From Collinsella aerofaciens (GTDB lineage Bacteria; Actinomycetota; Coriobacteriia; Coriobacteriales; Coriobacteriaceae), in contig NZ_JADNJQ010000008.1 in assembly GCF_015555045.1 (NCBI RefSeq), positions 1-48,127 on the forward strand: DNA of 48,127 nt. The letters run 5' to 3'. A program made the translations under genes and the position numbers. Of this stretch, positions 19,374 to 27,344 are shown in pieces (position 1 is the first letter of the stretch; every line of letters starts with the position of its first letter). The notes below the pieces were generated by a model. It saw only the letters and a list, made by a program, of their open reading frames with translations. It was not told the DNA's origin and did not search any database.

Positions 19374-20330
19374 GTGAACAACTTGCTACGTTTGATTGGA
19401 AGGCGTCTTGTGGCGCTGCCGATCATGGCATTGGGCGTCACCGTCCTGGTGTTCTTCCTTATGTCGTTCTCCAAGACCGACCCCGCCTACACGGCGTTGG
19501 GTGACGGTGCCTCGCCCGAGGCGGTTGCCGAGTACCATGAGAAGTATGGTCTGGACGACCCCTGGCCCGTGCGCTACGTGCGCTATATGGGCGATCTGAT
19601 CCATGGCGACATGGGCACCTATGGTGCTGCTCGCAACTCCGTTGCCAAGCGCATCTCCACGGCCCTGCCCGTCACGATGCAGCTGACCTTTATCGGTCTT
19701 GCTATCGGTGCGGTCGTTTCGTTTTTGCTCGGCGTCATCGCGGCACTGTATCGCGACAAATGGCCGGACCAAGTGATCCGCGTCTTTTCCATCGCCGGCT
19801 TGGCAACCCCGTCGTTCTGGCTTGCCGTTCTGTTGATCCTGCTGTTCTCTTCCTACCTTAAGGTGCTCCCGGCATCGGGTGCTCTGCCTCACTTCACCAC
19901 GAATCCGGTTGGCTATCTGGGACGTATGATCATGCCCGCTATCGCCTTGGCATTTCCGCTGACGGGCCAGATGACTCGTATCGTGCGTACCGCCATGGTC
20001 GAGGAGCTCGACAAGGATTATGTCCGTATGGCTCGCGGCGCCGGCGTTCCCGAGAAGGTCGTCGTCGGCATCAACGTTCTTCGCAATGCGCTGATCACCC
20101 CGGTCACCACCCTCGGTCTTAAGATCGGTTACCTCATGGGCGGCGCCGTCGTCATCGAGGTTATCTTCAACCTCCCCGGCATGGGCACCGCGATTCTGCA
20201 GGGCGTTCAGGGCAACGAGGCGAACCTGGTTCAGGGCGTCGTCATCGTCGTTGCTCTTGCCTTCATCATCATCAACATCGTGGTTGACATGCTCTACCTG
20301 CTCATCAACCCGCGCATCAGGACGGTGTAG
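19374..20330 (+). CDS. ABC transporter permease, DppB/SatB type
   Basis: Inner-membrane permease of 318 residues with about six hydrophobic helices. The N-terminal NLLRLIGRRLVALPIMALGVTVLVF and YGLDDPWPVRYVRYMGDLIHGDMG match the start of Dpp/Opp B permeases. The cytoplasmic EAA loop that contacts the ATPase is VEELDKDYVRMARGAGVPEK (residues about 204-223), and the C terminus ends LLINPRIRTV, typical for B-type permeases. The start is GTG at 19374 with AAGGGGAGAG upstream. The next gene begins 3 nt after the stop. It should pair with the permease half of the following fusion protein. Confidence 0.88.
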   Translation: MNNLLRLIGRRLVALPIMALGVTVLVFFLMSFSKTDPAYTALGDGASPEAVAEYHEKYGLDDPWPVRYVRYMGDLIHGDMGTYGAARNSVAKRISTALPVTMQLTFIGLAIGAVVSFLLGVIAALYRDKWPDQVIRVFSIAGLATPSFWLAVLLILLFSSYLKVLPASGALPHFTTNPVGYLGRMIMPAIALAFPLTGQMTRIVRTAMVEELDKDYVRMARGAGVPEKVVVGINVLRNALITPVTTLGLKIGYLMGGAVVIEVIFNLPGMGTAILQGVQGNEANLVQGVVIVVALAFIIINIVVDMLYLLINPRIRTV

Positions 20331-20333
20331 ATT

Positions 20334-22349
20334 ATGGTAAAGATTCGAGAGAAGCAAACCGAGCAGCTCGAGAAGGCTGCCTCCAAGGGGCTCAAGCTCG
20401 GTGGCTGGAAGAAGATGACACTGTCTTCTAAGATTGCAGCCGTCGTGCTGGTTCTGGTCGCCCTGACTGCGATTCTGGCGCCCCTTCTTGCCCCCTATAG
20501 CCCGGTCGAGATCTTTACGGCTCGCCAGGCTCCCGGCAACGGATTTATTTTCGGTACCGACGATAAGGGTCGCGACATTCTGTCGCGTATGCTCTACGGT
20601 GGTCGTTACTCGCTGATTATCGGCTTTGGCGCCACTGCCATGGCTCTGGTCTGCGGCTCGGTCGTAGGCGCCCTTGCAGCGGTTTCGCGCAAGGCCGTCT
20701 CCGAGACGATCATGCGTATCTTGGACATCATCATGTCCATCCCCGGCATCGCCCTCGCGGCCGTCTTCGTCTCCATCCTGGGCAACTCCGTGCCGTCGAT
20801 CATCTTCGCCATCGGCTTTATGTACACTCCGCAGATTGCCCGTATCGTGCGCGCCAACATCGTGTCCGAGTACGGCGAGGACTATGTCCGTGCGGTCATC
20901 GTTTCCGGCGCCAAGGCTCCGTGGATTTTGATCAAGCATGTTCTGCGTAACTGCATCGCCCCGATCATGGTCTTCACCGTTACCCTGGTCGCCGACGCCA
21001 TCATCTTCGAGGCCTCGCTGACCTTCATCGGCGCTGGTATTCAGGAGCCCACCGCTACCTGGGGCAACATCCTCGCCGACGCCCGCGGCGGCGTGCTTGC
21101 CGGCCGTTGGTGGCAGGCGCTGTTCCCGGGTCTGGCCATCATGATCACCTGCCTGGCGCTTAACATCCTCTCCGAGGGCATTACCGACGCCATGGCCGCT
21201 GCTCCCTCCGCCGCCCTGGATCCGACCGATTCCTCCAAGCGTCGCGAGGCCGACCTGCTGGTCTCCGACCCCGTTCGCGCCTACAAGGAGCAGGCCCAGT
21301 CCCTCTCCGCTCGCCTTGGCGCTCTGCGCGATGTCGAGCTCAAGCGTGACGATCGCCATGTGCCCGACGAGTCCGTTGAGCCGATCCTTTCGGTACGCGA
21401 TTTCTGCATCCAGTTTGAGCACCACGGTGACATCAACGTCGTCGACCACGTCAACTTTGACGTCCGTCCCGGCCAGACCATGGGCCTGGTAGGCGAGTCC
21501 GGCTGCGGTAAGTCCATCACCACGCTGGCCATCATGGGTCTGACCGATGATGACGAGCACCTTTCCGGTGAGGTTCTCTGGGAGGGCCGTGACCTGCTCA
21601 AGATGAGCAAGAAGGAGTGGTTCGGCCTGCGCGGTACCGATATCGCTATGGTCTATCAGGACGCCCTGTCCTCACTCAACCCCTCCATGCTCATCTCTGC
21701 CCAGATGAAGCAGCTCACCAAGCGCGGCGGAACCCGCAGCGCCGAGGAGCTCCTGGAGCTCGTCGGCCTCGATCCCAAGCGTACGCTCGAGAGCTATCCG
21801 CACGAGCTTTCCGGCGGCCAGCGTCAGCGTGTCCTGATCGCTATGGCCCTTACCCGCGACCCCAAGCTGGTCATCTGCGACGAGCCCACGACCGCTCTGG
21901 ACGTTACCGTCCAGAAGCAGGTCATCAAGCTGCTCAACGATCTTCAGGCCAAGCTCGGCTTTGCCATGATCTTCGTTTCGCACGACCTGGCGCTGGTCGC
22001 CGAGGTCGCCCACAACATCACGGTTATGTACGCTGGTCAGGTTATCGAGCAGGCGCCCACCAAGGAGCTGCTCACCAACCCGATTCACGAGTACACCCGC
22101 GGTCTTCTGGGCTCCGTTCTGTCCATCGAGAGCGGTTCGGGCCGCCTGCACCAGGTGCCCGGCGCCGTTCCGAGTCCGCGCGATTTCCCCAAGGGCGATC
22201 GCTTCGCGCCCCGCTCGAGCCATCCGCGTATTGGCCTGGACACCCGTCCGGTCTTCAAGCGCGTGCCCGGCACCGAGCACTTCTATTCCGAGCTCCCCGA
22301 CGAGGTGCTCAAGGCAAATGGTTTGACCCCTCACGCGGAGGTGATGTAG
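20334..22349 (+). CDS. Fused ABC permease-ATPase, DppC-DppD (SatC type)
   Basis: One continuous 671-residue frame. Residues about 1-290 are a DppC-type permease (FGTDDKGRDILSRMLYGGRYS at the start, EAA loop EYGEDYVRAVIVSGAKAPW), then a charged linker to about 345, then an ABC ATPase with Walker A GESGCGKSITT (near 386), LSGGQRQR signature and CDEPTTALD Walker B. The C-terminal oligopeptide-transporter extension keeps GDRFAPRSSHPRIG (about 621-634), but both cysteines normally found there (GCxFxxRCP) are replaced by D and S. Permease-ATPase fusions are, to my knowledge, a trait of SatABCD-type sialic acid importers (Haemophilus ducreyi, Corynebacterium). No frameshift or assembly scar is seen at the junction. 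Confidence 0.9.
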   Translation: MVKIREKQTEQLEKAASKGLKLGGWKKMTLSSKIAAVVLVLVALTAILAPLLAPYSPVEIFTARQAPGNGFIFGTDDKGRDILSRMLYGGRYSLIIGFGATAMALVCGSVVGALAAVSRKAVSETIMRILDIIMSIPGIALAAVFVSILGNSVPSIIFAIGFMYTPQIARIVRANIVSEYGEDYVRAVIVSGAKAPWILIKHVLRNCIAPIMVFTVTLVADAIIFEASLTFIGAGIQEPTATWGNILADARGGVLAGRWWQALFPGLAIMITCLALNILSEGITDAMAAAPSAALDPTDSSKRREADLLVSDPVRAYKEQAQSLSARLGALRDVELKRDDRHVPDESVEPILSVRDFCIQFEHHGDINVVDHVNFDVRPGQTMGLVGESGCGKSITTLAIMGLTDDDEHLSGEVLWEGRDLLKMSKKEWFGLRGTDIAMVYQDALSSLNPSMLISAQMKQLTKRGGTRSAEELLELVGLDPKRTLESYPHELSGGQRQRVLIAMALTRDPKLVICDEPTTALDVTVQKQVIKLLNDLQAKLGFAMIFVSHDLALVAEVAHNITVMYAGQVIEQAPTKELLTNPIHEYTRGLLGSVLSIESGSGRLHQVPGAVPSPRDFPKGDRFAPRSSHPRIGLDTRPVFKRVPGTEHFYSELPDEVLKANGLTPHAEVM

Positions 22350-23177
22350 ATGAGCGAGACCGCAGTCAACGGCGTCGAGCCGATCATCTTCCTTGATGAC
22401 GTCCACGTCACCTTTAGGACCCGTACCGGCTCGATTCTGCACCCCAACCTGGTTCACGCCGTCCAGGGTGTAACGATTAAGCTCATGCCCGGTCAGACGA
22501 TCGGCATCGTCGGCGAGTCCGGTTGCGGTAAGTCCACCACCGCTAACGTCATGTGCGGCCTGCAGGCCCCCACGAGCGGCAAGGTCTACTTTAAGGGCAA
22601 GGACGTTACCAAACGTACCGCCGAGGACCGTCGCCATATGGGTCGCGTCATCTCGGTCGTGTTCCAGAACCCGGCCACGGCGCTCAACCCCCGCATGGTC
22701 GTTCGCGAGCAGCTGCTCGACCCCATGCGCGTCCACAACTTGGGTACCGAGGCCGAGCAGGAGAAGCGCGTCAAGGAACTCTTGGAGCTCACCGGTCTGC
22801 CCAGCTCTGCCGCCGAGGTTCTTCCCGGCCAGCTTTCGGGCGGTCAGCGCCAGCGCGTGGCAATTGCCCGTGCCCTGTCGCTGAACCCCGACGCCATCAT
22901 CGCCGACGAGCCCACCTCGGCTCTGGACGTTTCGGTCCGCGCACAGATTCTGAACCTGCTGACCGACCTTAAGAAGGAGCTCGGCCTGGCCATGGTGTTC
23001 ATCAGCCATGACATCCAGACGGTCCGCTATATCTCTGACGACATCATCGTTATGAATGGCGGCAAGATCGTCGAGCAGGGCGAGGCCAAGCAGGTCTTCC
23101 AGCACCCCCAGGACCCCTACACCAAGATGCTGCTCGGCGCTGCGCCGTCGCTGCTGCATCCCAAGCTCGGCGAGTAG
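22350..23177 (+). CDS. ABC transporter ATP-binding protein, DppF/SatD type
   Basis: Second ATPase of the importer, 275 residues. Walker A GESGCGKSTTAN, Q-loop VFQNPATALNPR, signature LSGGQRQRVAIARA and Walker B IIADEPTSALD are all intact, with the switch His in FISHDIQTV. It ends at LLHPKLGE and so lacks the C-terminal cysteine-bearing extension of full-length DppF/OppF proteins (compare the 342-residue paralogue at 40482). GGAGGTGAT at 22337-22345, an almost full anti-16S match, lies inside the end of the previous gene, with a 4-nt spacer to the ATG that directly follows the TAG stop. Confidence 0.9.
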   Translation: MSETAVNGVEPIIFLDDVHVTFRTRTGSILHPNLVHAVQGVTIKLMPGQTIGIVGESGCGKSTTANVMCGLQAPTSGKVYFKGKDVTKRTAEDRRHMGRVISVVFQNPATALNPRMVVREQLLDPMRVHNLGTEAEQEKRVKELLELTGLPSSAAEVLPGQLSGGQRQRVAIARALSLNPDAIIADEPTSALDVSVRAQILNLLTDLKKELGLAMVFISHDIQTVRYISDDIIVMNGGKIVEQGEAKQVFQHPQDPYTKMLLGAAPSLLHPKLGE

Positions 23178-23193
23178 CCTCGCTTTCCCTCCC

Positions 23194-23221
23194 GTGCGCC
23201 CGGTTCCCTTGCCGGGCGCAC
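23194..23221 (+). terminator. GC hairpin between transporter and esterase genes
   Basis: GTGCGCCCGG (23194-23203) pairs perfectly with CCGGGCGCAC (23212-23221), loop 8 nt, with no T-tract. Likely a processing or attenuation hairpin within the operon rather than a full stop. Confidence 0.5.
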
Positions 23222-23257
23222 CTCCGTTGCGAATTCGAAAGGTTGGGTTCACGAGCC

Positions 23258-24235
23258 ATGCCAAGTGCTCAGGAGCTACAACATCAATTTGGTGAATATC
23301 GAGGCGCCATGCCCCGTCCATCAGATTTCGATCTCTTTTGGAAGGATCGCATGGCCGAGGCCGACGCCGTCGGGCTTGACTATGCGATCGAGACGGCATC
23401 GGTCACCGATGCCGCGACCTGCCAGCTTTTCGACCTCTGGTATACCGGCATGTGTGGCGCGCGCCTGCATGCCAAGTACCTTAAACCCGTCTCGGACGAG
23501 CCCGTGCCATTGGTACTTCAGTTCCATGGGTATCCGGGTGCAAGCCGCAGCTGGTTTGAGCAGGCGTCGTTTGCGGGCATGGGCATGGCACTCATCGCCC
23601 TCGACTGCCCCGGCCAAGGAGGTCCCTCCGAGGACATTGGTGGATTTGAGGGCACAACGGTTGCCGGTCATATCGTCGCCGGTATCGACGGCGACCCGGC
23701 CAACCTCTACTATGTCCGCTTGCACCAAGATATTCGCATCCTGTGCCGCATCGTTCGCGAGCTCGAGGGCATCGATCTTGCGCGTGTGTTTGTGAACGGC
23801 GCGTCGCAGGGCGGCGGTTTGGGCATTGCGACCTGTGCGCTTAACAGCGAGCTTATTAATCGTGCCGCCATCCTCTATCCCTTCCTGTCAGATTTCCGCC
23901 TAGTCTGGGATTTGGATGCCGACGACATTGCCTACGAGGGCCTGCGCTATTGGTCTCGCTGGTTTGACGAGGACTCGACTCGTATTGACGAAGCCTATGC
24001 CAAGCTGGCGTACTTCGATTCCAAGAACTTTGCCCCTATGGTCAAATGCCCCGTGCTGTTTGGCACCGGCACAGCCGATATCGTCTGTCCGCCAGCGACG
24101 CAGTTTGCGGTCTATAACAACCTGTCCTGTGACAAGCGTCATGAGTTCTTTGAAGGCTTTGGCCACGAGGAGATTCAGGATTTTGACGATCTGATCATTC
24201 CGTTTTTCTGCAAGGGAGGGGAGGCTCATGTCTAA
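23258..24235 (+). CDS. Acetyl esterase, carbohydrate esterase family 7 (AXE1)
   Basis: Predicted cytosolic alpha/beta hydrolase of 325 residues that removes O-acetyl groups from small sugars (CE7: acetyl xylan esterase / cephalosporin-C deacetylase). The catalytic triad is visible: Ser183 in GASQGGGL, Asp274 in GTADIVCPP and His303 in GFGHEE; the oxyanion-side FHGYPG is at 89-94. The N terminus EYRGAMPRPSDFDLFW matches the family start and supports the ATG at 23258 over the TTG at 23243. No signal peptide, so it acts after uptake. Between a sialic-acid-type importer and lyase/kinase/epimerase genes, it could deacetylate O-acetyl sialic acids; that is inference. It overlaps the next gene by 8 nt. 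Confidence 0.88.
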   Translation: MPSAQELQHQFGEYRGAMPRPSDFDLFWKDRMAEADAVGLDYAIETASVTDAATCQLFDLWYTGMCGARLHAKYLKPVSDEPVPLVLQFHGYPGASRSWFEQASFAGMGMALIALDCPGQGGPSEDIGGFEGTTVAGHIVAGIDGDPANLYYVRLHQDIRILCRIVRELEGIDLARVFVNGASQGGGLGIATCALNSELINRAAILYPFLSDFRLVWDLDADDIAYEGLRYWSRWFDEDSTRIDEAYAKLAYFDSKNFAPMVKCPVLFGTGTADIVCPPATQFAVYNNLSCDKRHEFFEGFGHEEIQDFDDLIIPFFCKGGEAHV

Positions 24236-25079
24236 GTGCGAGAGCAATGTTGACGAGCTGATAGTCCCCGGGCTCGTGGGAATTCCTGGAACGGTTTCGT
24301 CAAGGCTCGCAGAATATCGGGACTGGCACGGTGATGTCCAAGCAGATATTTCTGATTTAGAGACATGCGCTTCGAATCTTGAGATTCAAGGCCTGGCCAT
24401 TACGGCGATTGACTTTGTTAACCCCTGCGCCCGTTACTCGGAGGTTTCCTTTGAGCTCGGTGACCATGCGGTCCACGCTCGTTTGATTGAGCCTGTTGGT
24501 CGTGCCCGAGTATCTGAGCGCGTGCCGCTGTGCCTGATGTTCCACGACATCGATCGGCCTGTGCGCGGCTGGCATCACATGACGAGATTTGCCGCCATGG
24601 GATATGCCGTGCTTGCACTGGACGACGGTGTTGCTGGTACGGACGACCTGCAGCGGGGGATTGCTTCGCCCGCTTTTGTCGAGCGCGTCCGTTGGGGCTG
24701 CGCGTTGGCGAAGGTCGCGCGCAATCTTGACGGCGTGGACTCCGATCGCATTTTTGCGTGGGGCGAGGGCCTTGGCGGCGGCGTCGCGCTGGCGGTTTCT
24801 GCTCTGGACGAGCGGGGCCTTACCTGCACGGCGGTTGCCAATCCAATTCCCGGTGGCCTCGAGGCGCTGTCGTCTCGGGTGCGCGGATCGGTGCTCATGG
24901 GCACATCGCTCATGGATGCCGTAAGCGACCCCAAGGGCCAGTTTGCCGTATTCAACGGTTTTGAGTGTGACCGGAGGCATATCATCTATGCCAAATACGC
25001 TCACGAGCGCATCAATGCGTTCGAAAACGAAGTCGTCGACTTCTTTAACCAAACGTTCTACCCGTGTTCTTTGGCCTAG
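24228..25079 (+). CDS. Catalytically degenerate CE7 esterase paralogue
   Basis: A 283-residue alpha/beta hydrolase homologous to its upstream neighbour over most of its length: VPLCLMFHD against VPLVLQFHG, FAAMGYAVLALDD against FAGMGMALIALDC, and QFAVFNGFECDRRH against QFAVYNNLSCDKRH. The nucleophile elbow GASQGGG of the neighbour is GEGLGGG here (residues 179-185), so the serine is a glycine; the triad-region Asp (MDAVSDP) and His (KYAHERI) remain. It should not be an esterase by the normal mechanism. It has no stops or frameshift and keeps a strong binding site (GGGAGGGGAGG), so it is a maintained gene, perhaps a partner subunit or binding protein for the active enzyme. Confidence 0.8.
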   Translation: MSKCESNVDELIVPGLVGIPGTVSSRLAEYRDWHGDVQADISDLETCASNLEIQGLAITAIDFVNPCARYSEVSFELGDHAVHARLIEPVGRARVSERVPLCLMFHDIDRPVRGWHHMTRFAAMGYAVLALDDGVAGTDDLQRGIASPAFVERVRWGCALAKVARNLDGVDSDRIFAWGEGLGGGVALAVSALDERGLTCTAVANPIPGGLEALSSRVRGSVLMGTSLMDAVSDPKGQFAVFNGFECDRRHIIYAKYAHERINAFENEVVDFFNQTFYPCSLA

Positions 25080-25147
25080 ACGGCCTGGACACTGCCAACA
25101 AGAGTGGGCGGCATAGGGCTGCCCGCCAGACAACTAAGGAGATTCTT

Positions 25148-26068
25148 GTGGCAACTCAGAAATTCACCGGCGTTATCCCTCCCGTCGTTGTTCCCGATAC
25201 CGAAGACCACCAGCTCGATGTTGCCTCCTTTGAGCGCAGCATCAACCGCATGATCGACGCCGGCGTCGATGGCCTGTTCTTCCTGGGCTCCTCGGGCGAG
25301 GTCGTCTTCTCCACCGACGAGCGTCGTCGTCAGATCATCGCCGAGGCCGTGCGCATCGTCGACCACCGCGTTCCCGTTCTGGTCGGCATCATCGATACCG
25401 AGACCGAGCGCATGATCGAGCATGGTAAGGTCGCTCAGGAGCTGGGCGCCGATGCGCTTGTCGCCACCTGCCCGTTCTATGCCCTGCAGGGCATGACCGA
25501 GGTCGAGGAGCACTTCCGCATCCTGCACGAGGAACTCGACCTGCCCATCTTCGCCTACGACATCCCCGTGTGCGTCCACACCAAGCTCCCCTGGAAGCTC
25601 CTTGCTAAGCTCGGCGCCGAGGGCGTCCTGGCCGGCGTCAAGGATTCCTCGGGCGATGACATCTCGTTCCGCTACCTCGTTCAGGAGAACGAGAAGAACG
25701 GCCATCCGATGAGCATCCTCACCGGTCACGAGGTCGTTGTCGACGGCGCTTACCTCGGTGGCGCCGACGGTTCTGTCCCGGGTCTCGCTAACGTTGAGCC
25801 CGAGGGCTACGTGCGCCAGTGGAAGGCCGCTCAGGCCGGCGACTGGGCTACCGTCAAGGCCGAGCAGGATCGCCTCAACGAGATTTCCCACATCTGGGAT
25901 GTCACCTCGGGCGTTCAGGGCTATGCCGGCGGCGTTGGTGCCTTCAAGACCGCTATGAATCTCATGGGCATCTTCGACAGCCCGACCATGCCGCGCCCGG
26001 TGAAGGCCATGACCGGCGAGAACGTCGAGGCGATTAAGAAGGTCCTCCAGGACAACGGTCTCCTGTAA
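25148..26068 (+). CDS. DapA/NanA family aldolase, probable N-acetylneuraminate lyase
   Basis: A 306-residue class I aldolase of the DHDPS/NAL family, TIM barrel. The Schiff-base lysine is Lys165 (GVKDSSGD) and the partner tyrosine is Tyr137 (YDIP), the same numbers as in E. coli NanA; the carboxylate-binding GSSGE is at 47-51. The arginine that marks true DapA (after YNVP) is missing, which favours a lyase of pyruvate-bearing sugars. With the kinase and NanE downstream, cleavage of Neu5Ac to ManNAc and pyruvate is the likely reaction. The start is GTG at 25148 with AAGGAG at 25136-25141; the frame extends upstream to 25064 but overlaps the previous gene. Confidence 0.75.
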   Translation: MATQKFTGVIPPVVVPDTEDHQLDVASFERSINRMIDAGVDGLFFLGSSGEVVFSTDERRRQIIAEAVRIVDHRVPVLVGIIDTETERMIEHGKVAQELGADALVATCPFYALQGMTEVEEHFRILHEELDLPIFAYDIPVCVHTKLPWKLLAKLGAEGVLAGVKDSSGDDISFRYLVQENEKNGHPMSILTGHEVVVDGAYLGGADGSVPGLANVEPEGYVRQWKAAQAGDWATVKAEQDRLNEISHIWDVTSGVQGYAGGVGAFKTAMNLMGIFDSPTMPRPVKAMTGENVEAIKKVLQDNGLL

Positions 26069-26074
26069 AGCTTC

Positions 26075-26164
26075 CCCAGGCACCCGATCTTGGGGCTCAA
26101 GTGGTCGGGCGTGACCCATTAGGTCAACGCCCGACCACTTTCACCCCAACCTCGGGCACCTGGG
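26075..26164. repeat. Long intergenic hairpin element A (repeat family member)
   Basis: About 90 bp that fold on themselves almost completely. The ends CCCAGG/CCTGGG (26075-26080 and 26159-26164) pair, TTGGGG (26090-26095) pairs with CCCCAA (26144-26149), and an inner 14-bp perfect stem starting AAGTGGTCGGGCGT (26099-26112) pairs with 26127-26140. The outer flanks match element E (45883-45982): 18 of 23 and 20 of 25 identical bases. It lies between the lyase and kinase genes and may also act as a terminator or processing site, but no T-tract follows. Confidence 0.8.
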
Positions 26165-26238
26165 AAACCTTTATCATGCTGCGGCGATAACACCGCCTTC
26201 ATTTCCTGTAGTTGTTTTTATCTCCTAAGGAGAACGAC

Positions 26239-27204
26239 ATGGAGAACAAGTACGTCTGCTCTGTCGACATCGGCGGAACTAAGATCGCGACCGCCATTAT
26301 GGAGTACCCGGCTGACGGCAGCGTGCCCCATCCCGTATTTGAGGCCGAGGTTCCTACTGAGGCCCAGGAGGGCGGCGAGGCCGTCTTCCAGCGTATCGAG
26401 GCGTCCATCAAGGCCGCTCTTGAGGCGAATCCCGATGTCGAGGTCCTCGGTGTCGGTATCGGTGCCGCAGGCGTCGTCGATCCCAAGACGGGCGCCATCG
26501 CGTATGCCAACGAGATCATGCCCGGCTGGTCCGGCGTTCAGTTGGGGCCGCGCCTGCGCGAGGACCTTGGTCTTCCCGTTGCCGTGGTGGGCGACGTGCA
26601 GGCTCATGCTCTGGGCGAGGCCCACTGGGGCGTCGGCAAGGGCAAGTTCTCCGTCTTGTGTCTGGGCATCGGTACGGGCATCGGCGGCGCATATGTCGAG
26701 AACGGCCGCGTGATGCAGGGCTTCCATGGTGCTGCCGGCCATATGGGCCACATCGAGTGTTCGGCTGCCGCCGGCATTCCCTGCGCCTGCGGGCGTTCTG
26801 GCCATCTTGAGTCGGTAGCCTCGGGCACCTCGATTGGCCGTATGTACGACGAGCGCTTCGGTCGCGTCGACCCCAGCCGTCCTTCGGTCGGTCGCGACGT
26901 GAACGACCTGTGCCGTGCTGGCGACGCAAAGGCGACCGAGGTCATCCATGACGCCGGCTTTGCGCTGGGTGCCAGCTTGGGCTCGCTCGCTAACATCCTG
27001 GACCCTGAGGTCATCGTGCTTTCGGGTGGCGTGATTCACCAAGGTCCCGATTGGCGTTCGCAGACGTGGAAGGATTCGGTGCACGAGGGCTATGCCAGCC
27101 AGGCGCTCGATCCGCTTCAGGACACGCCGATCCTCATCGGTTCTCTGGAGGGCGATGCTCCGCTCATCGGTGCCGCCGAACACCTTCTTGCATCGTTGAA
27201 GTAA
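26239..27204 (+). CDS. ROK family sugar kinase, probable N-acetylmannosamine kinase
   Basis: A 321-residue ROK protein with the ATP-binding DIGGTKIA at residues 9-16, a middle GIGTGIGGAYV, and the ROK zinc motif GHMGHIECSAAAGIPCACGRSGHLES. It has no N-terminal DNA-binding domain, so it is a kinase and not a NagC-type repressor. The last zinc ligand of the usual CxCGxxGCxE is His here (CACGRSGHLE), which could still bind zinc. In the sialic acid pathway it would phosphorylate ManNAc to ManNAc-6-P (NanK role), the substrate of NanE downstream; glucokinase activity cannot be excluded by sequence. AAGGAG at 26227-26232 supports the ATG at 26239. Confidence 0.82.
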   Translation: MENKYVCSVDIGGTKIATAIMEYPADGSVPHPVFEAEVPTEAQEGGEAVFQRIEASIKAALEANPDVEVLGVGIGAAGVVDPKTGAIAYANEIMPGWSGVQLGPRLREDLGLPVAVVGDVQAHALGEAHWGVGKGKFSVLCLGIGTGIGGAYVENGRVMQGFHGAAGHMGHIECSAAAGIPCACGRSGHLESVASGTSIGRMYDERFGRVDPSRPSVGRDVNDLCRAGDAKATEVIHDAGFALGASLGSLANILDPEVIVLSGGVIHQGPDWRSQTWKDSVHEGYASQALDPLQDTPILIGSLEGDAPLIGAAEHLLASLK

Positions 27205-27221
27205 ACATAACTACCAAGTGC

Positions 27222-27319
27222 GCCTTCTGAGGTGCCGCAGATTGACGTGAAAGAGGAGCGAAGCGTACTTCGGTACGCGAGCGACGGTTTGAACGTCAAG
27301 GTGCGGTGTCTCAGAAGGC
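27222..27319. repeat. Long intergenic hairpin element B (repeat family member)
   Basis: Perfect 10-bp ends GCCTTCTGAG (27222-27231) and CTCAGAAGGC (27310-27319) enclose CCGCA/TGCGG, TTGACGT (27242-27248) with ACGTCAA (27293-27299), and a central GCGTAC-TTCG-GTACGC hairpin. Read in reverse, the whole element aligns to element E, with a nearly identical core (GAAAGAGGAG.GAAGCGTACTT). It lies 25 nt upstream of nanE. Confidence 0.8.
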
Positions 27320-27344
27320 TGTTTTGAGAAAGGTTGAGTCGAAC

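Noticed and set aside
20334-22349. Possible frame-joining error creating the permease-ATPase fusion
   Set aside because: The linker is continuous and charged, both domains are complete, and such fusions are known in Sat-type importers.
17603-23177. Plain dipeptide importer assignment for the first ABC operon
   Set aside because: Family resemblance allows it, but the fused subunit, missing Cys motif and nan-like genes downstream favour sialic acid or a related sugar.
24228-25079. Pseudogene status for the serine-less esterase paralogue
   Set aside because: No internal stop or frameshift, intact start signals, and conserved core strands; more likely a maintained non-catalytic protein.
25148-26068. 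Biosynthetic DapA (4-hydroxy-tetrahydrodipicolinate synthase)
   Set aside because: The DapA arginine after YNVP is missing (YDIPVCVHTKL here) and the gene sits with kinase and NanE genes.
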